64,000 nt of DNA from Draconibacterium mangrovi (GTDB lineage: Bacteria > Bacteroidota > Bacteroidia > Bacteroidales > Prolixibacteraceae): NCBI RefSeq assembly GCF_010586825.1, contig NZ_JAAAGB010000003.1, positions 310,001-374,000 on the forward strand. Direction: 5' to 3'. A model generated the notes under the pieces. The model saw only the letters and a program-made list of their open reading frames with translations, ran no database searches and was not told the origin of the DNA. Below are positions 17,863 to 25,535 of this stretch, piece by piece (position 1 is the first letter of the stretch; the number at the start of each line of letters is the position of its first letter). The translations under genes were made by a program, and so were the position numbers.

Positions 17863-17884
17863 TTAGAACAAACCATTACCATCC

Positions 17885-17918
17885 AATTGGTGTAATCCGT
17901 GAAATTGGAGGATAAAAC
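17885..17918 (+). repeat. Dispersed ~33-bp intergenic repeat, copy 1
   Basis: First of several copies of an element with core GTGTAATCCGTG followed by an AATTGGTGGATAAAAC-like tail. Further copies lie at 20001, 20355, 21799, 22253, 22541, 24001 and 25494, with inverted relatives near 21624 and 22316. Copies occur only in spaces between genes in this stretch. Confidence 0.7.
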
Positions 17919-17986
17919 ATTTTTGATTTCTGGTGGTCAGCTAAAGTGATGAAAGCAAAACAGTTGTCAGTCAACTCTCCCTCACT

Positions 17987-18031
17987 CCCTCTCTATTGAT
18001 AGAGAGGGACGATTGTGTCGAAGGCACAATC
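17987..18031. repeat. REP-like double hairpin
   Basis: Two adjacent inverted repeats: CCCTCTCT/AGAGAGGG around a 6-base loop, then GATTGTG/CACAATC around a 7-base loop. The whole is flanked by CTCCCTCAC and GGGTGAGT. It resembles an intergenic REP element rather than a terminator because no T-tract follows on either strand. Confidence 0.55.
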
Positions 18032-18083
18032 AGGGTGAGTCTGTATATTTTGAAGCAATTTTTGCTATTGAGTTCCAAAGTAT

Positions 18084-18108
18084 CAAAAAAAAAGGCCCCG
18101 AAGGACCT
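18084..18108 (-). terminator. Rho-independent terminator of the minus-strand orphan gene
   Basis: Read on the minus strand, a 6-bp stem AGGTCC/GGGCCT closes a TTCG tetraloop and is followed directly by at least eight T residues. It begins a few bases after the stop of the minus-strand gene, so it is placed as expected. Confidence 0.8.
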
Positions 18109-18114
18109 CTCTAA

Positions 18115-18825
18115 TTAGCGTTCTGTTGGCTGCTCAGGAGCATCAACCGGTTCTGCGGCTTCGGTTCTTGGGCCTCGGCCGGTGTAATCAATAATGATAC
18201 GCGCGTTTTTGTACTGCCGGTAAAAATCGGGCTGAATAAACTGGAAAGGTTGAATTAATGGATCAATTTCATCCCTGAGAATATTGTTTGTTTCCCGTAT
18301 CAGGCGGTCGATAGTCGCCGTTGATGCTTTTCGGCTGCTGGTAGCTACACGGTTTTGCGGAATGGAAATTTTAAAATCAGCCGTTTTTTGCTGCAAAGTA
18401 TCCAGCTCCGCTTGCGTAACAAAATAAACTTCGAGTCCGGCCAAAACAGGTGTTGCCATACGAATCATGTTCGCGGCAATATCACACAATACCACATCCG
18501 AAATTTTTGCCAGTTTCGATGGCGTATACCTGGCCATTTGTTTTAAATTAATATCATCGGTAGCCGTGGCATGGGCTACCAGCGAAACTGAAATACGTAA
18601 AATCAGGTTCTCCACATCCTCACGAAGGTTTTCTTTACTGAGTGTTAAACCCGAGGTGTTCTGTTCCTGTACCTGACGATAGCTTTCCAGCTCAGCCAGG
18701 TTCGCCGCAAGCTTTTGCTGCTTCAGGAGAAGTACTTCCGACGAGGCATACAAGGAAGAGTTGCTGGTTAACACTACGTTTGTTGCTCCAAACATTCTGA
18801 TCTTGTTGATCTGATTTAAAGTCAT
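18115..18825 (-). CDS. Hypothetical helical protein
   Basis: 236-residue protein that I do not recognise. It has no signal peptide or membrane segment. The first 80 residues are helical with a LAANLAELESYR stretch; the middle is rich in A, T and S; the C-terminal tail is acidic and proline-rich (EAAEPVDAPEQP). It is transcribed against all nearby genes, stands alone between two large non-coding gaps, and has a strong terminator just after its stop. No promoter is obvious. Similar solitary, housekeeping-like GC content suggests it is a passenger, not part of the polysaccharide loci. It could be a phage-derived or structural protein; nothing in the sequence decides. Confidence 0.6.
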   Translation of the reverse strand: MTLNQINKIRMFGATNVVLTSNSSLYASSEVLLLKQQKLAANLAELESYRQVQEQNTSGLTLSKENLREDVENLILRISVSLVAHATATDDINLKQMARYTPSKLAKISDVVLCDIAANMIRMATPVLAGLEVYFVTQAELDTLQQKTADFKISIPQNRVATSSRKASTATIDRLIRETNNILRDEIDPLIQPFQFIQPDFYRQYKNARIIIDYTGRGPRTEAAEPVDAPEQPTER

Positions 18826-19278
18826 AATAGAAAATTTAAAAGTTAAACATTAGCCGGCATTAACAATGGAATGCATTAAAACCAGAGGGAATCGTAAGGG
18901 AAATAAACTCGTTTAGCGATTGTATTGTCGGGTTTTTAAAAACATTTAGTCATTGTGTAAGTAAAGGCTGTTAATTGATTTTTATACAATTTACAGTGAC
19001 ACACGCTATTAACAAAATATTTAAACAGTTAATTCAATCATTTTTATCTATTAATCAACCATTTGACTCGAATCAAAATCAATAAGTAATAAATTTTACA
19101 AGCAAATAAAAACCACTTATACTCATTAATTCAACTAATACGATTGGTAAAGTATAACAAGGTAAAAATTCAGTATTCTAATGGTTAAAGCCACTAGGTG
19201 TACCATCAAAACCACAATTCGTCTGGGATAAATGACCTCCGGGAGCTTTTAATCAACCTTGGGGCACTAAAAGATAAC

Positions 19279-19488
19279 TTCGCGCTACATAAAATGTGTT
19301 TCGCACGACTGAAAGCTGACAGCGCGTCATACAAAACTGACTCCGCGTCACCTCAATCTGACTCCGCGTCAGGTAAAGAAGGCTCCGCACAACACATAAC
19401 TGACAGCGCGTCATACAAAGAGGCTTCCGCGCAACCAATAGATGGCTTCGCACTACTGGAAATGTATTTCGCACTGGTAAAAATGTTC
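19279..19488. repeat. 21-bp minisatellite, ten degenerate units
   Basis: Ten consecutive 21-bp units, each carrying a TCCGCGTCA- or TTCGCACTA-like start. Because the unit is a multiple of three, frames stay open on both strands and the plus frame reads as seven-residue units such as SASYKTD, SASPQSD and FALLEMY. The plus frame starts with GTG and has no good ribosome-binding site. I treat it as non-coding. Confidence 0.75.
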
Positions 19489-19571
19489 CTCTACATCATT
19501 TGTAGTTTGTCGTTAAGAAAATACAGCGTAAAAACTGAATGCCGTGAAATTGTACTATCGGAGCGACAATA

Positions 19572-19645
19572 AATAAGCTTAATAAGGTTTTAATCTTATT
19601 TTTACCATATAGCTACTAAGGTTATTCGTAGAAAATAAGGTTTTC
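19572..19645. repeat. ~75-bp direct-repeat block with hairpin, copy 1
   Basis: Starts with an inverted repeat AATAAGCTTAA / TTAATCTTATT (one mismatch) and continues through TAGCTACTAAGGTT and an AAGGTTTTCTTTT end. A second copy at 19857 has the same order of elements with point differences. Confidence 0.65.
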
Positions 19646-19856
19646 TTTTGTTATAATAACCTTCAAGCGTTTCCAAAAAACCTTGAAGGTTTACCCAATA
19701 AAAGTCAATTTCAAATTGTGTCAGATCAAGAGCCCTTTGCAAATCACGTTGAAAAGTCCCCCTTTAGGGGTCAGGGGTAGCAAATACAAGTTACCGAAAC
19801 AACGAAACAGCGCAAAAACAGATGACCGCAACAAAACAGTACCGACAGAGTGAATA

Positions 19857-19935
19857 AATAAGATTAATAAGGTTTTAATCTTATTTTACCAATTGGCTAC
19901 TAAGGTTTTCCTTAGACAATAAGGTTTCTTTTATA
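19857..19935. repeat. ~75-bp direct-repeat block with hairpin, copy 2
   Basis: Second copy of the block at 19572. Here the inverted repeat is perfect (AATAAGATTAA / TTAATCTTATT), followed by GGCTACTAAGGTT and AATAAGGTTTCTTTT. Confidence 0.65.
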
Positions 19936-20000
19936 CCAACAATTTTTAAGCATTTTTCAGCCTCTAGGTGTTAAAATCATGAACAAACAATTTCAATCTT

Positions 20001-20032
20001 ATTCGTGTAATCCATGCAATTAGTGGATAAAA
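20001..20032 (+). repeat. Dispersed ~33-bp intergenic repeat, copy 2
   Basis: ATTCGTGTAATCCATG followed by an AATTAGTGGATAAA tail: two differences from the copy at 17885 in the core. A degenerate REP-like segment (AGTCCCGG... TTGGTAAAAACA) follows directly at 20033-20064 and resembles the element at 31500. Confidence 0.65.
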
Positions 20033-20104
20033 AGTCCCGGCAGGAAAGAAATATTGGTAAAAACAGAATACACCATGAAATTAAGTACCGTAGGGACGAC
20101 ATAG

Positions 20105-20345
20105 CGGAAAACATGAGAGGGTTAGATGATATGACGATGAGAAAAATGAGACGGTGAGAGCGTGAGAAGAGGAGACGGTGAGACGGTGAGAGAGCGAGAT
20201 TGTGAGAAACTTGACCACGGTCACAAAGTCTCAGTGTTCAATCCTTCAAATCTCAACGCCCAAAGTCCCAGTGCTCATAGTCTCAGTGCCCAAAGTCCCG
20301 GTGCTCACAGTCTAAGTGCTCGCAGTCCCATGTTACAGTGTCCAC
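20105..20345. repeat. Two-arm minisatellite, copy A (GAGAC-rich arm then CAGTCTC-rich arm)
   Basis: The left part (to about 20210) repeats purine motifs such as GAGACGGTGAGA. The right part (about 20226-20340) repeats AGTCTCAGTGCTCA and AGTCCCAGTGCCCA variants with a roughly 14-bp period. The two arms are broadly complementary to each other, so a long imperfect stem could form. A second element of the same build lies at 23772-23990. Confidence 0.7.
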
Positions 20346-20354
20346 TACCATGCT

Positions 20355-20388
20355 AATTCGTGTAATCCGTGCAATTGGTGGACAAAAC
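20355..20388 (+). repeat. Dispersed ~33-bp intergenic repeat, copy 3
   Basis: AATTCGTGTAATCCGTG core followed by CAATTGGTGGACAAAAC; it lies directly between the minisatellite and gmd, as copy 7 does before fcl. Confidence 0.7.
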
Positions 20389-20455
20389 AAAAGCATTTAC
20401 ACCTTAACAACCCCGAGAAACAAAAAATAAAATATAACAAACTGAAAATACAATC

Positions 20456-21616
20456 ATGACACAAAAAGTAGCCCTGATAACAGGTATCACCGGACAAGAC
20501 GGAGGTTATTTAGCAGAGTACCTCTTAAAAAAAGGATATATTGTTCACGGTATCAAACGCCGTACATCACTGTTTAACACCGACCGTATTGATCACCTCT
20601 ACCAGGATCCGCATGTGGAGAACCGCAACCTTATTTTACACTATGGCGACCTCACCGACAGTATGAACCTCACCAAGATCATTCAGGAGGTACAACCCGA
20701 TGAGATCTATAACCTGGCAGCGATGAGCCATGTAAAAGTGAGTTTTGATACTCCTGAGTATGTAGCCAACGCCGATGGAATTGGCACATTGCGTATTCTG
20801 GAAGCTGTTCGTCTGCTTGGACTTACGGAGAAATCTCGTATTTACCAGGCATCTACTTCTGAATTGTATGGTCTGGTACAGGAAGTACCTCAGAGCGAAA
20901 AAACACCGTTCTATCCGCGCTCACCCTATGCCGTAGCAAAAATGTATGCGTACTGGATAACGGTAAACTATCGCGAGGCCTATAACATGCATGCCAGCAA
21001 TGGTATACTGTTTAATCACGAAAGTCCGCAACGTGGTGAAACTTTTGTTACCCGTAAGGTAACACGTGCCATGAGCCGTATTGCCCTGGGTTTGCAGGAG
21101 AAAGTATATATGGGTAACCTGTCGAGTAAACGCGACTGGGGACATGCCAAAGACTACATCAAAGCCATGTACCTCATCCTTCAGCAGGACCAGCCGGATG
21201 ATTATGTAATTGCCACAGGTATCACCACCACCATTCGCGACTTTATAAAAATGGCCGGAGCAGAAGTGGGTCTGGAAATCGTTTTCGGTGGCGAAGGAGT
21301 GAATGAAAAAGGGGTAATCACAGCGGTGGATGAAAGAATCTTCTGCGAAAAAGTCGGAGAGAAATATTTATCTGCTATCAAGGAGAAAATAGCTTCGAAA
21401 GCAGAGATCGTTGAAGTGGATCCGCAATACTTCCGCCCCACCGAAGTTGATCTGCTGATCGGTGATCCAACCAAATCACAAACCGTTCTTGGCTGGAAGC
21501 CGGAGTATGACCTGAATGGTCTGGTGAAAGATATGATGCAATCCGATATCAAATTAATGCAAAAGGACTGCTACCTGAAGGAAGGCGGATATCAAACACT
21601 GAACTACTTCGAGTAG
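20456..21616 (+). CDS. gmd: GDP-mannose 4,6-dehydratase
   Basis: First committed enzyme of GDP-L-fucose synthesis: GDP-D-mannose to GDP-4-keto-6-deoxy-D-mannose, using bound NADP. The cofactor loop [13 protein letters not shown] is at 9-21. The catalytic TSELYG (Thr, with Ser) and Tyr/Lys pair in [15 protein letters not shown] are present. [15 protein letters not shown] and the RDWGHAKDY motif, diagnostic for Gmd, follow. The 386-residue length is close to the usual 370. The partner fcl is encoded at 24038 with a repeat-rich spacer and two extra genes between them, so the pathway is split rather than the common adjacent arrangement. It probably serves the second polysaccharide locus. Confidence 0.95.
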   Translation: MTQKVALITGITGQDGGYLAEYLLKKGYIVHGIKRRTSLFNTDRIDHLYQDPHVENRNLILHYGDLTDSMNLTKIIQEVQPDEIYNLAAMSHVKVSFDTPEYVANADGIGTLRILEAVRLLGLTEKSRIYQASTSELYGLVQEVPQSEKTPFYPRSPYAVAKMYAYWITVNYREAYNMHASNGILFNHESPQRGETFVTRKVTRAMSRIALGLQEKVYMGNLSSKRDWGHAKDYIKAMYLILQQDQPDDYVIATGITTTIRDFIKMAGAEVGLEIVFGGEGVNEKGVITAVDERIFCEKVGEKYLSAIKEKIASKAEIVEVDPQYFRPTEVDLLIGDPTKSQTVLGWKPEYDLNGLVKDMMQSDIKLMQKDCYLKEGGYQTLNYFE

Positions 21617-21623
21617 TTTCTTG

Positions 21624-21651
21624 TATCCACGAATTTCGCGAATTTCACTAA
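21624..21651 (-). repeat. Dispersed repeat, inverted relative
   Basis: On the minus strand this reads TAGTGAAATTCGCG then AAATTCGTGGATA, an inverted degenerate copy of the 33-bp element. It begins 8 bp after the gmd stop. Confidence 0.5.
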
Positions 21652-21798
21652 TGTGTTAAGAGGTAAATCAATTTATAAGATTATATTTTAATAATTAGAA
21701 AGTTGACGATTTACGGAAGAATCTATGCAACGACTGCAATGCTGTAGCTATTCAATACAGTTAAAGATTACTTTATTAATCTTAATCTAATGAAACTA

Positions 21799-21829
21799 TT
21801 TTCGTGTAATTTGTGAAATTAGTGAATCA
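21799..21829 (+). repeat. Dispersed ~33-bp intergenic repeat, copy 4
   Basis: TTTTCGTGTAATTTGTG followed by AAATTAGTGAATCAC; a diverged copy just before the GxxExxY gene. Confidence 0.5.
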
Positions 21830-21846
21830 CATAACTCACTGTCGAT

Positions 21847-22236
21847 ATGGATTTACTGGAAAACCCACCACTTTTATATAAGGAAGAAAGCTACAAAATA
21901 ATTGGGGCCTGTATGGAAGTTCATAAAACTTTGGGCTGTGGATTTTTGGAAGCTGTTTATCAGGAAGCACTGGCCATTGAGTTTTCAAAACAGTGTATTC
22001 TTTTCAACAAGGAAGAAAAACTTAATATTCATTACAAAGGGGTCAGGCTAAACAAAGAATATATCGCTGATTTTATATGTTATAATTCCATTATCATCGA
22101 ATTAAAAGCACTAAATAAACTAAATGGAGATCATTCAGCTCAGGTACTAAATTATTTAAAAGCTACTGGGTTTCAGTTAGGACTATTGATCAACTTTGGA
22201 AGCTCAAGTCTTCAATACAAAAGACTGGTTCTCTAA
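21847..22236 (+). CDS. GxxExxY protein (PD-(D/E)XK_3-like family)
   Basis: 129-residue member of the GxxExxY family (PF13366). The name motif is present as GFLEAVY at 32-38, with the N-terminal [15 protein letters not shown] segment and a C-terminal half [19 protein letters not shown] that contains the nuclease-like D-x-ExK spacing. The [15 protein letters not shown] stretch is the usual end of the family. Function is unproven in the family; a PD-(D/E)XK nuclease fold is predicted. It is typical of Bacteroidota, where it occurs as solitary genes in variable regions. Its 3' half is duplicated in decayed form 280 bp downstream. Confidence 0.8.
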   Translation: MDLLENPPLLYKEESYKIIGACMEVHKTLGCGFLEAVYQEALAIEFSKQCILFNKEEKLNIHYKGVRLNKEYIADFICYNSIIIELKALNKLNGDHSAQVLNYLKATGFQLGLLINFGSSSLQYKRLVL

Positions 22237-22252
22237 TTGGTGTAATAGAAAG

Positions 22253-22286
22253 AATTAGTGTCATTCGTGCAATTGGTGGATAAAAC
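22253..22286 (+). repeat. Dispersed ~33-bp intergenic repeat, copy 5
   Basis: AGTGTCATTCGTGCAATTGG then TGGATAAAAC; preceded by an additional partial copy (AATTGGTGTAATAG) at 22235. It is followed by ATTAAACAAACCGCATT, which also follows copy 6. Confidence 0.65.
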
Positions 22287-22315
22287 AATTAAACTCTGCA
22301 TTAAACAAACCGCAT

Positions 22316-22345
22316 TGTCCACGGATTACACAGATTTCACGAAAG
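22316..22345 (-). repeat. Dispersed repeat, inverted relative
   Basis: On the minus strand: TTTCGTGAAATCTGTGTAAT then CCGTGGACAA, an inverted relative of the 33-bp element with a better-preserved core. Confidence 0.5.
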
Positions 22346-22429
22346 AGGAAATTTGCAGATGAGATAGATCGAATTTCCTAAAGTTTAATGGACGAATCAA
22401 TATATTACTGAAAAAAACATCTTTGATAG

Positions 22430-22516
22430 ACAAGGAAGAAAGCTACTGGCTTTCAGTTAGAATAATTGATCAAGTCTGGAAGCTTTAGTCTTCAATACAA
22501 AAGATTGGTGTTCTAA
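22430..22516 (+). pseudogene. Decayed, internally deleted duplicate of the GxxExxY gene
   Basis: AAGGAAGAAAGCTAC, the codons just after the gene's start region, is joined directly to TGGCTTTCAGTTAG and the last ~75 bases of the gene (AGTCTTCAATACAAAAGA). In the intact gene, AAAGCTAC occurs at 21887-21894 and again at 22159-22166, and only one copy of this 8-mer remains here. The sequence therefore looks like a copy that lost its middle by recombination between these short direct repeats. No open frame remains. Confidence 0.7.
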
Positions 22517-22540
22517 TTCGTGAATTATCTTTAAAAATAA

Positions 22541-22573
22541 ATTAGCGTCATTCGTGCAATTCGTGGATAAAAC
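22541..22573 (+). repeat. Dispersed ~33-bp intergenic repeat, copy 6
   Basis: ATTAGCGTCATTCGTG then CAATTCGTGGATAAAAC; the flanks match those of copy 5, so both belong to one duplicated block. Confidence 0.65.
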
Positions 22574-22610
22574 ACTTAGCACAGTATTAAACAAACCGCA
22601 TTAAGAAAGA

Positions 22611-23771
22611 ATGAATAATAATAAAAAAGTCTTCGTCTCCGGCTGTTACGATATGTTGCACAGTGGCCATGTGGCCTTTTTTAAAGAGGCTTCAGCGTAC
22701 GGTGATGTGTATGTGGGACTTGGCTCGGATAAAACAGTAGCCGACCTGAAAGGACGACACACCATTAACAGCGAGCAGGAACGTTTGTATATGGTAAAAT
22801 CCGTTAAATATGTTACCGAAGCATTTGTGAACAGTGGCAGCGGTATTATGGATTTTGAAAATGAATTGATAGAACTCAAGCCCGACTACTTTGTCGTAAA
22901 TGAAGATGGTTATTCACCCACAAAAAAGGAATTGTGCGATTCGCTGGGCATAGAACTGAAGGTGTTGGAGCGCATTCCTGATGCCGGATTGCCTGCGCGA
23001 TCAACAACCTCAATCCGCACCGGGGATAACTGTACCCTGCCCTACCGTATCGACCTGGCAGGCACATGGATCGATCAGCCTTATGTGTCGAAATACCATC
23101 CGGGTTGGGCAATTACCTTATCGCTGGAGCCGGTTATCGAATACAACGAACGTTGCGGCATGAGCACTTCAACACGTAATGCTGCCAAGAAGATCTGGCC
23201 CTACTATCTGCCACTGGAGAAACCACAAAAGTTGGCAGAAATACTTTTTAAATTTGAAAACACGCCAGGCTCAACGCTGATATCTGGAGCACAGGATGCT
23301 ATCGGGATCTGTATGCCCGGACTGGTACGTCATTATTACGACAACGCGTATTGGCCTAAACAGTTTGAGTCGGTACATGATGAAGACATACTCGACTGGC
23401 TGGAAGAACACCTGTTTATGGTGTTACTTTGGCCGCGTCCTGCAGGCACCGACCTGCTGAAAGAAACTTACATTTCAGAAGAAAATGTAAAAGCTTTGTC
23501 CAATGCTGCTGATGGTGCATGGAAAGCAATCCTCGACAAAAACTTAACAGAGTTTGCCCGGTACTTTAAACAATCATTCGAAGCACAAACAACGATGTTC
23601 CCGGCCATGCTAAATCCGGAGATTGAAAAAGTAATCGATAGCTACAAAGATCAGGCCCTGGCATGGAAACTAGCCGGAGCCGGTGGTGGTGGCTACATGA
23701 TTTTGGTAGCCGACCAGCAACCTAAAGGAAGTATGAAAATAAAAATCAGGAGAAAAGAAACAGGACTGTAA
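22611..23771 (+). CDS. Cytidylyltransferase-like / GHMP-kinase-like fusion protein
   Basis: 386-residue two-domain protein. Residues 1-135 form a nucleotidyltransferase of the HxGH type: FVSGCYDMLHSGHVAFFKEA with H17-x-G-H20 and a VGLGSDKTV loop, as in RfaE-C/TagD. From about 140 a GHMP-kinase-like part begins with PYRIDLAGTWID. The place of the GHMP ATP loop (usually PxGSGLGSS) has the diverged GSTLISGAQDAIG, and the C-terminal motif LAGAGGGGYMILV is well kept. It sits between gmd and fcl. The classic fusion Fkp (fucokinase plus GDP-fucose pyrophosphorylase) is about 950 residues, with a different N-terminus, so this is not Fkp. Plausibly it phosphorylates and activates a sugar, but this is not shown. 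The fold is confident; the substrate is unknown. Confidence 0.65.
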   Translation: MNNNKKVFVSGCYDMLHSGHVAFFKEASAYGDVYVGLGSDKTVADLKGRHTINSEQERLYMVKSVKYVTEAFVNSGSGIMDFENELIELKPDYFVVNEDGYSPTKKELCDSLGIELKVLERIPDAGLPARSTTSIRTGDNCTLPYRIDLAGTWIDQPYVSKYHPGWAITLSLEPVIEYNERCGMSTSTRNAAKKIWPYYLPLEKPQKLAEILFKFENTPGSTLISGAQDAIGICMPGLVRHYYDNAYWPKQFESVHDEDILDWLEEHLFMVLLWPRPAGTDLLKETYISEENVKALSNAADGAWKAILDKNLTEFARYFKQSFEAQTTMFPAMLNPEIEKVIDSYKDQALAWKLAGAGGGGYMILVADQQPKGSMKIKIRRKETGL

Positions 23772-23990
23772 GAAAGACGATGAGAGGACGAGACCTTGAG
23801 AAGATGAGACTATGAGACGGAGAGAGAGTGAGAGAGTGAGAGACGCTTTAAATAAATTCTCACAGTCTCAGTGCTCAGTGCTCAAAGTCTCAGTGCCCAC
23901 AGTCTCACAGTCTCAGTGCCCACAGTCCCAAAATCTCAGCGCTCAGTGCTCAAATTCCCAAAGTCTCAGTGCTCAGTACTCAACTCTCTC
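23772..23990. repeat. Two-arm minisatellite, copy B
   Basis: Same design as at 20105: a GAGAC/GAGAG purine arm (to about 23850) then, after GACGCTTTAAATAAATT, a CTCACAGTCTCAGTGCTCA-type arm to about 23990. The arms are complementary in sequence type. It fills the space between the fusion gene and the repeat that precedes fcl. A short version of the right arm occurs inside fcl. Confidence 0.7.
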
Positions 23991-24000
23991 AGTAAAAAAC

Positions 24001-24029
24001 TAGTGTAATTCGTGAAATCAGTGGACCAA
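24001..24029 (+). repeat. Dispersed ~33-bp intergenic repeat, copy 7
   Basis: TAGTGTAATTCGTG then AAATCAGTGGACC, sandwiched between minisatellite copy B and fcl exactly as copy 3 sits between copy A and gmd. Confidence 0.6.
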
Positions 24030-24037
24030 AAAATATA

Positions 24038-25180
24038 ATGATGAATAAAGACGCAAAAATATACATAGCCGGACACAAAGGCCTCGTTGGCTCAGCCATT
24101 TGGAAAAACTTTCAAAACAAAGGCTACACAAATCTTATTGGCCGAAGCCTCGAAGAACTGGATTTGATGAACCAGCAGGCTGTGGCCAATTTTTTTGAAC
24201 AGGAAAAACCCGAATACGTGGTTCTGGCCGCAGCAAAAGTTGGTGGAATTATTGCCAACAACACTTATCGCGGGCAATTCATCTACGAAAACCTGCAAAT
24301 ACAAAATAATGTCATTCACCAATCGTATGTGCATGGTGTAAAAAAACTGTTGTTTCTGGGATCCACCTGTATCTATCCAAAACAGGCCCCCCAACCCATG
24401 CCGGAGAATTGTCTGTTAACCGACACACTGGAGTATACCAATGAACCTTATGCCATTGCCAAGATCGCTGGTTTAAAAATGTGCGAATCCTATAACCTGC
24501 AGTACGGGACCAATTTTATCTCGGTAATGCCGACCAACCTGTACGGGCCAAATGATAATTTCAACCTGGAAACATCGCACGTTTTGCCGGCCATGGTTCG
24601 AAAAATCCATTTATCGAAATGCATGGAAGATAACAACTGGGATGCTATCCGTGAAGACCTGAATCGTCGCCCGGTAGAAGGAGTTAACGGTAAAGCCGAT
24701 GAGAAGGATATTCTTGGAATCCTGGCCAAATACGGGATTAAGACAGAACAAACAGATACTGAAATCTCACCATCTCAAAATCCCACAATCTCACAGTCTC
24801 ACGATCTCACAGTCTCGCTCCAACTCTGGGGAACCGGTAAACCAATGCGCGAATTCCTGTGGTCGGAAGATATGGCAGATGCCTGCGTGTTTCTAATGGA
24901 GAACAGGAACTTTGAGGATGTAAAAGCCGAATGTGAAGGAGCGGTGGTCAATACCCATATCAATATTGGAACAGGTAAGGAAATATCAATCAGACAGCTT
25001 TCCGAAGTTATTCAAAAGGAGATTGGTTTTCAGGGAACCATTAATTTTGACACAACAAAACCCGATGGTACCATGCGAAAACTAACCGATCCATCGAAGT
25101 TACATCGTCTCGGTTGGAAACACAATATTGAACTGAAGGAAGGTATAAAATTAATGTACGAACATTACCTGAGAGGTTAA
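24038..25180 (+). CDS. fcl: GDP-L-fucose synthase, with a repeat-derived insertion
   Basis: Epimerase-reductase converting the Gmd product to GDP-L-fucose. [10 protein letters not shown] (NADP loop) opens it. The catalytic region has STCIYP (Ser) and YAIAKIAG (Tyr/Lys). The C-terminal [19 protein letters not shown] and [11 protein letters not shown] regions are typical. ATG codons at 24038 and 24041 are both possible starts. The protein is 380 residues, longer than E. coli Fcl (about 320), partly because Bacteroidota versions carry an extra helical segment. In addition, about 19 residues ([19 protein letters not shown]), encoded by the minisatellite at 24764-24820, interrupt the segment before LWGTGKP. 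The frame stays open, so the enzyme may still work. Confidence 0.93.
   Translation: MMNKDAKIYIAGHKGLVGSAIWKNFQNKGYTNLIGRSLEELDLMNQQAVANFFEQEKPEYVVLAAAKVGGIIANNTYRGQFIYENLQIQNNVIHQSYVHGVKKLLFLGSTCIYPKQAPQPMPENCLLTDTLEYTNEPYAIAKIAGLKMCESYNLQYGTNFISVMPTNLYGPNDNFNLETSHVLPAMVRKIHLSKCMEDNNWDAIREDLNRRPVEGVNGKADEKDILGILAKYGIKTEQTDTEISPSQNPTISQSHDLTVSLQLWGTGKPMREFLWSEDMADACVFLMENRNFEDVKAECEGAVVNTHINIGTGKEISIRQLSEVIQKEIGFQGTINFDTTKPDGTMRKLTDPSKLHRLGWKHNIELKEGIKLMYEHYLRG
24764..24820 (+). repeat. Minisatellite insertion inside fcl
   Basis: ATCTCACCATCTCAAAATCC, then CACAATCTCACAGTCTCACG, then ATCTCACAGTCTCGCTC. These units match the right arm of the intergenic minisatellites at 20226 and 23860. The segment is in frame and encodes a Ser/Gln/Thr-rich insert between the Rossmann region and the substrate-binding part. 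Confidence 0.75.
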
Positions 25181-25493
25181 CATCCTCTCCCCCTCGTTTG
25201 CAACGAGGGGTTTACAATCGGTCGTTTGTAACGACAATTTGATAAACAATAAACGCAATACAACATTGCCGCGATTAAATAAAATATTCCTTATTCTTCC
25301 CCCTATGGGGGAAATGTCAGCGTAAGGAATGTGGGTGGTCAGACAAAGGGGGCCAATAAACCAGATCAACCAACTGATTGCGCCGCGTTTAAATGCTTCT
25401 AATTTACCCCGGTTTAAAACCCGGCCTGTCCCGACTGAGCTAGCGAGCGTCTGGAGGCCACAAATATTAAACCTCTACGAGATTAAAAATTCT

Positions 25494-25527
25494 AATCGGT
25501 GTAATCCGTGCGATTCGTGGATAAAAG
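25494..25527 (+). repeat. Dispersed ~33-bp intergenic repeat, copy 8
   Basis: AATCGGTGTAATCCGTG then CGATTCGTGGATAAAAG; the most downstream copy in the window, directly upstream of a REP hairpin. Confidence 0.65.
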
Positions 25528-25535
25528 TTCCCACC

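Larger units (their letters stand above)
18826..20455. other. Large gene-free, repeat-rich interval before gmd
   Basis: About 1.6 kb with no convincing gene. It contains a 21-bp minisatellite (19279-19488), a pair of similar ~75-bp blocks with hairpins, a degenerate REP-like copy near 20033, and a two-arm minisatellite (20105-20345), each listed separately. Reading frames crossing these repeats exist but follow the repeat period and have no family resemblance. Confidence 0.7.

Noticed and set aside
19198-19572. 124-residue plus-strand frame over the 21-bp repeats
   Set aside because: Start is GTG without a clear ribosome-binding site, the sequence follows the repeat period, and the opposite strand is equally open.
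20162-20356. Frame inside minisatellite copy A
   Set aside because: Repetitive Ser/Ala/Leu-rich translation produced by the 14-bp units; no family signal.
19279-23990. CRISPR array
   Set aside because: Repeats are adjacent, short and degenerate, with no unique spacers of constant length and no cas genes.
23812-24003. Frame inside minisatellite copy B
   Set aside because: Same reason: SQ-rich translation from repeats, overlapping no recognised gene.
25190-25235. Terminator after fcl
   Set aside because: Two good hairpins occur, but neither is followed by a T-tract.
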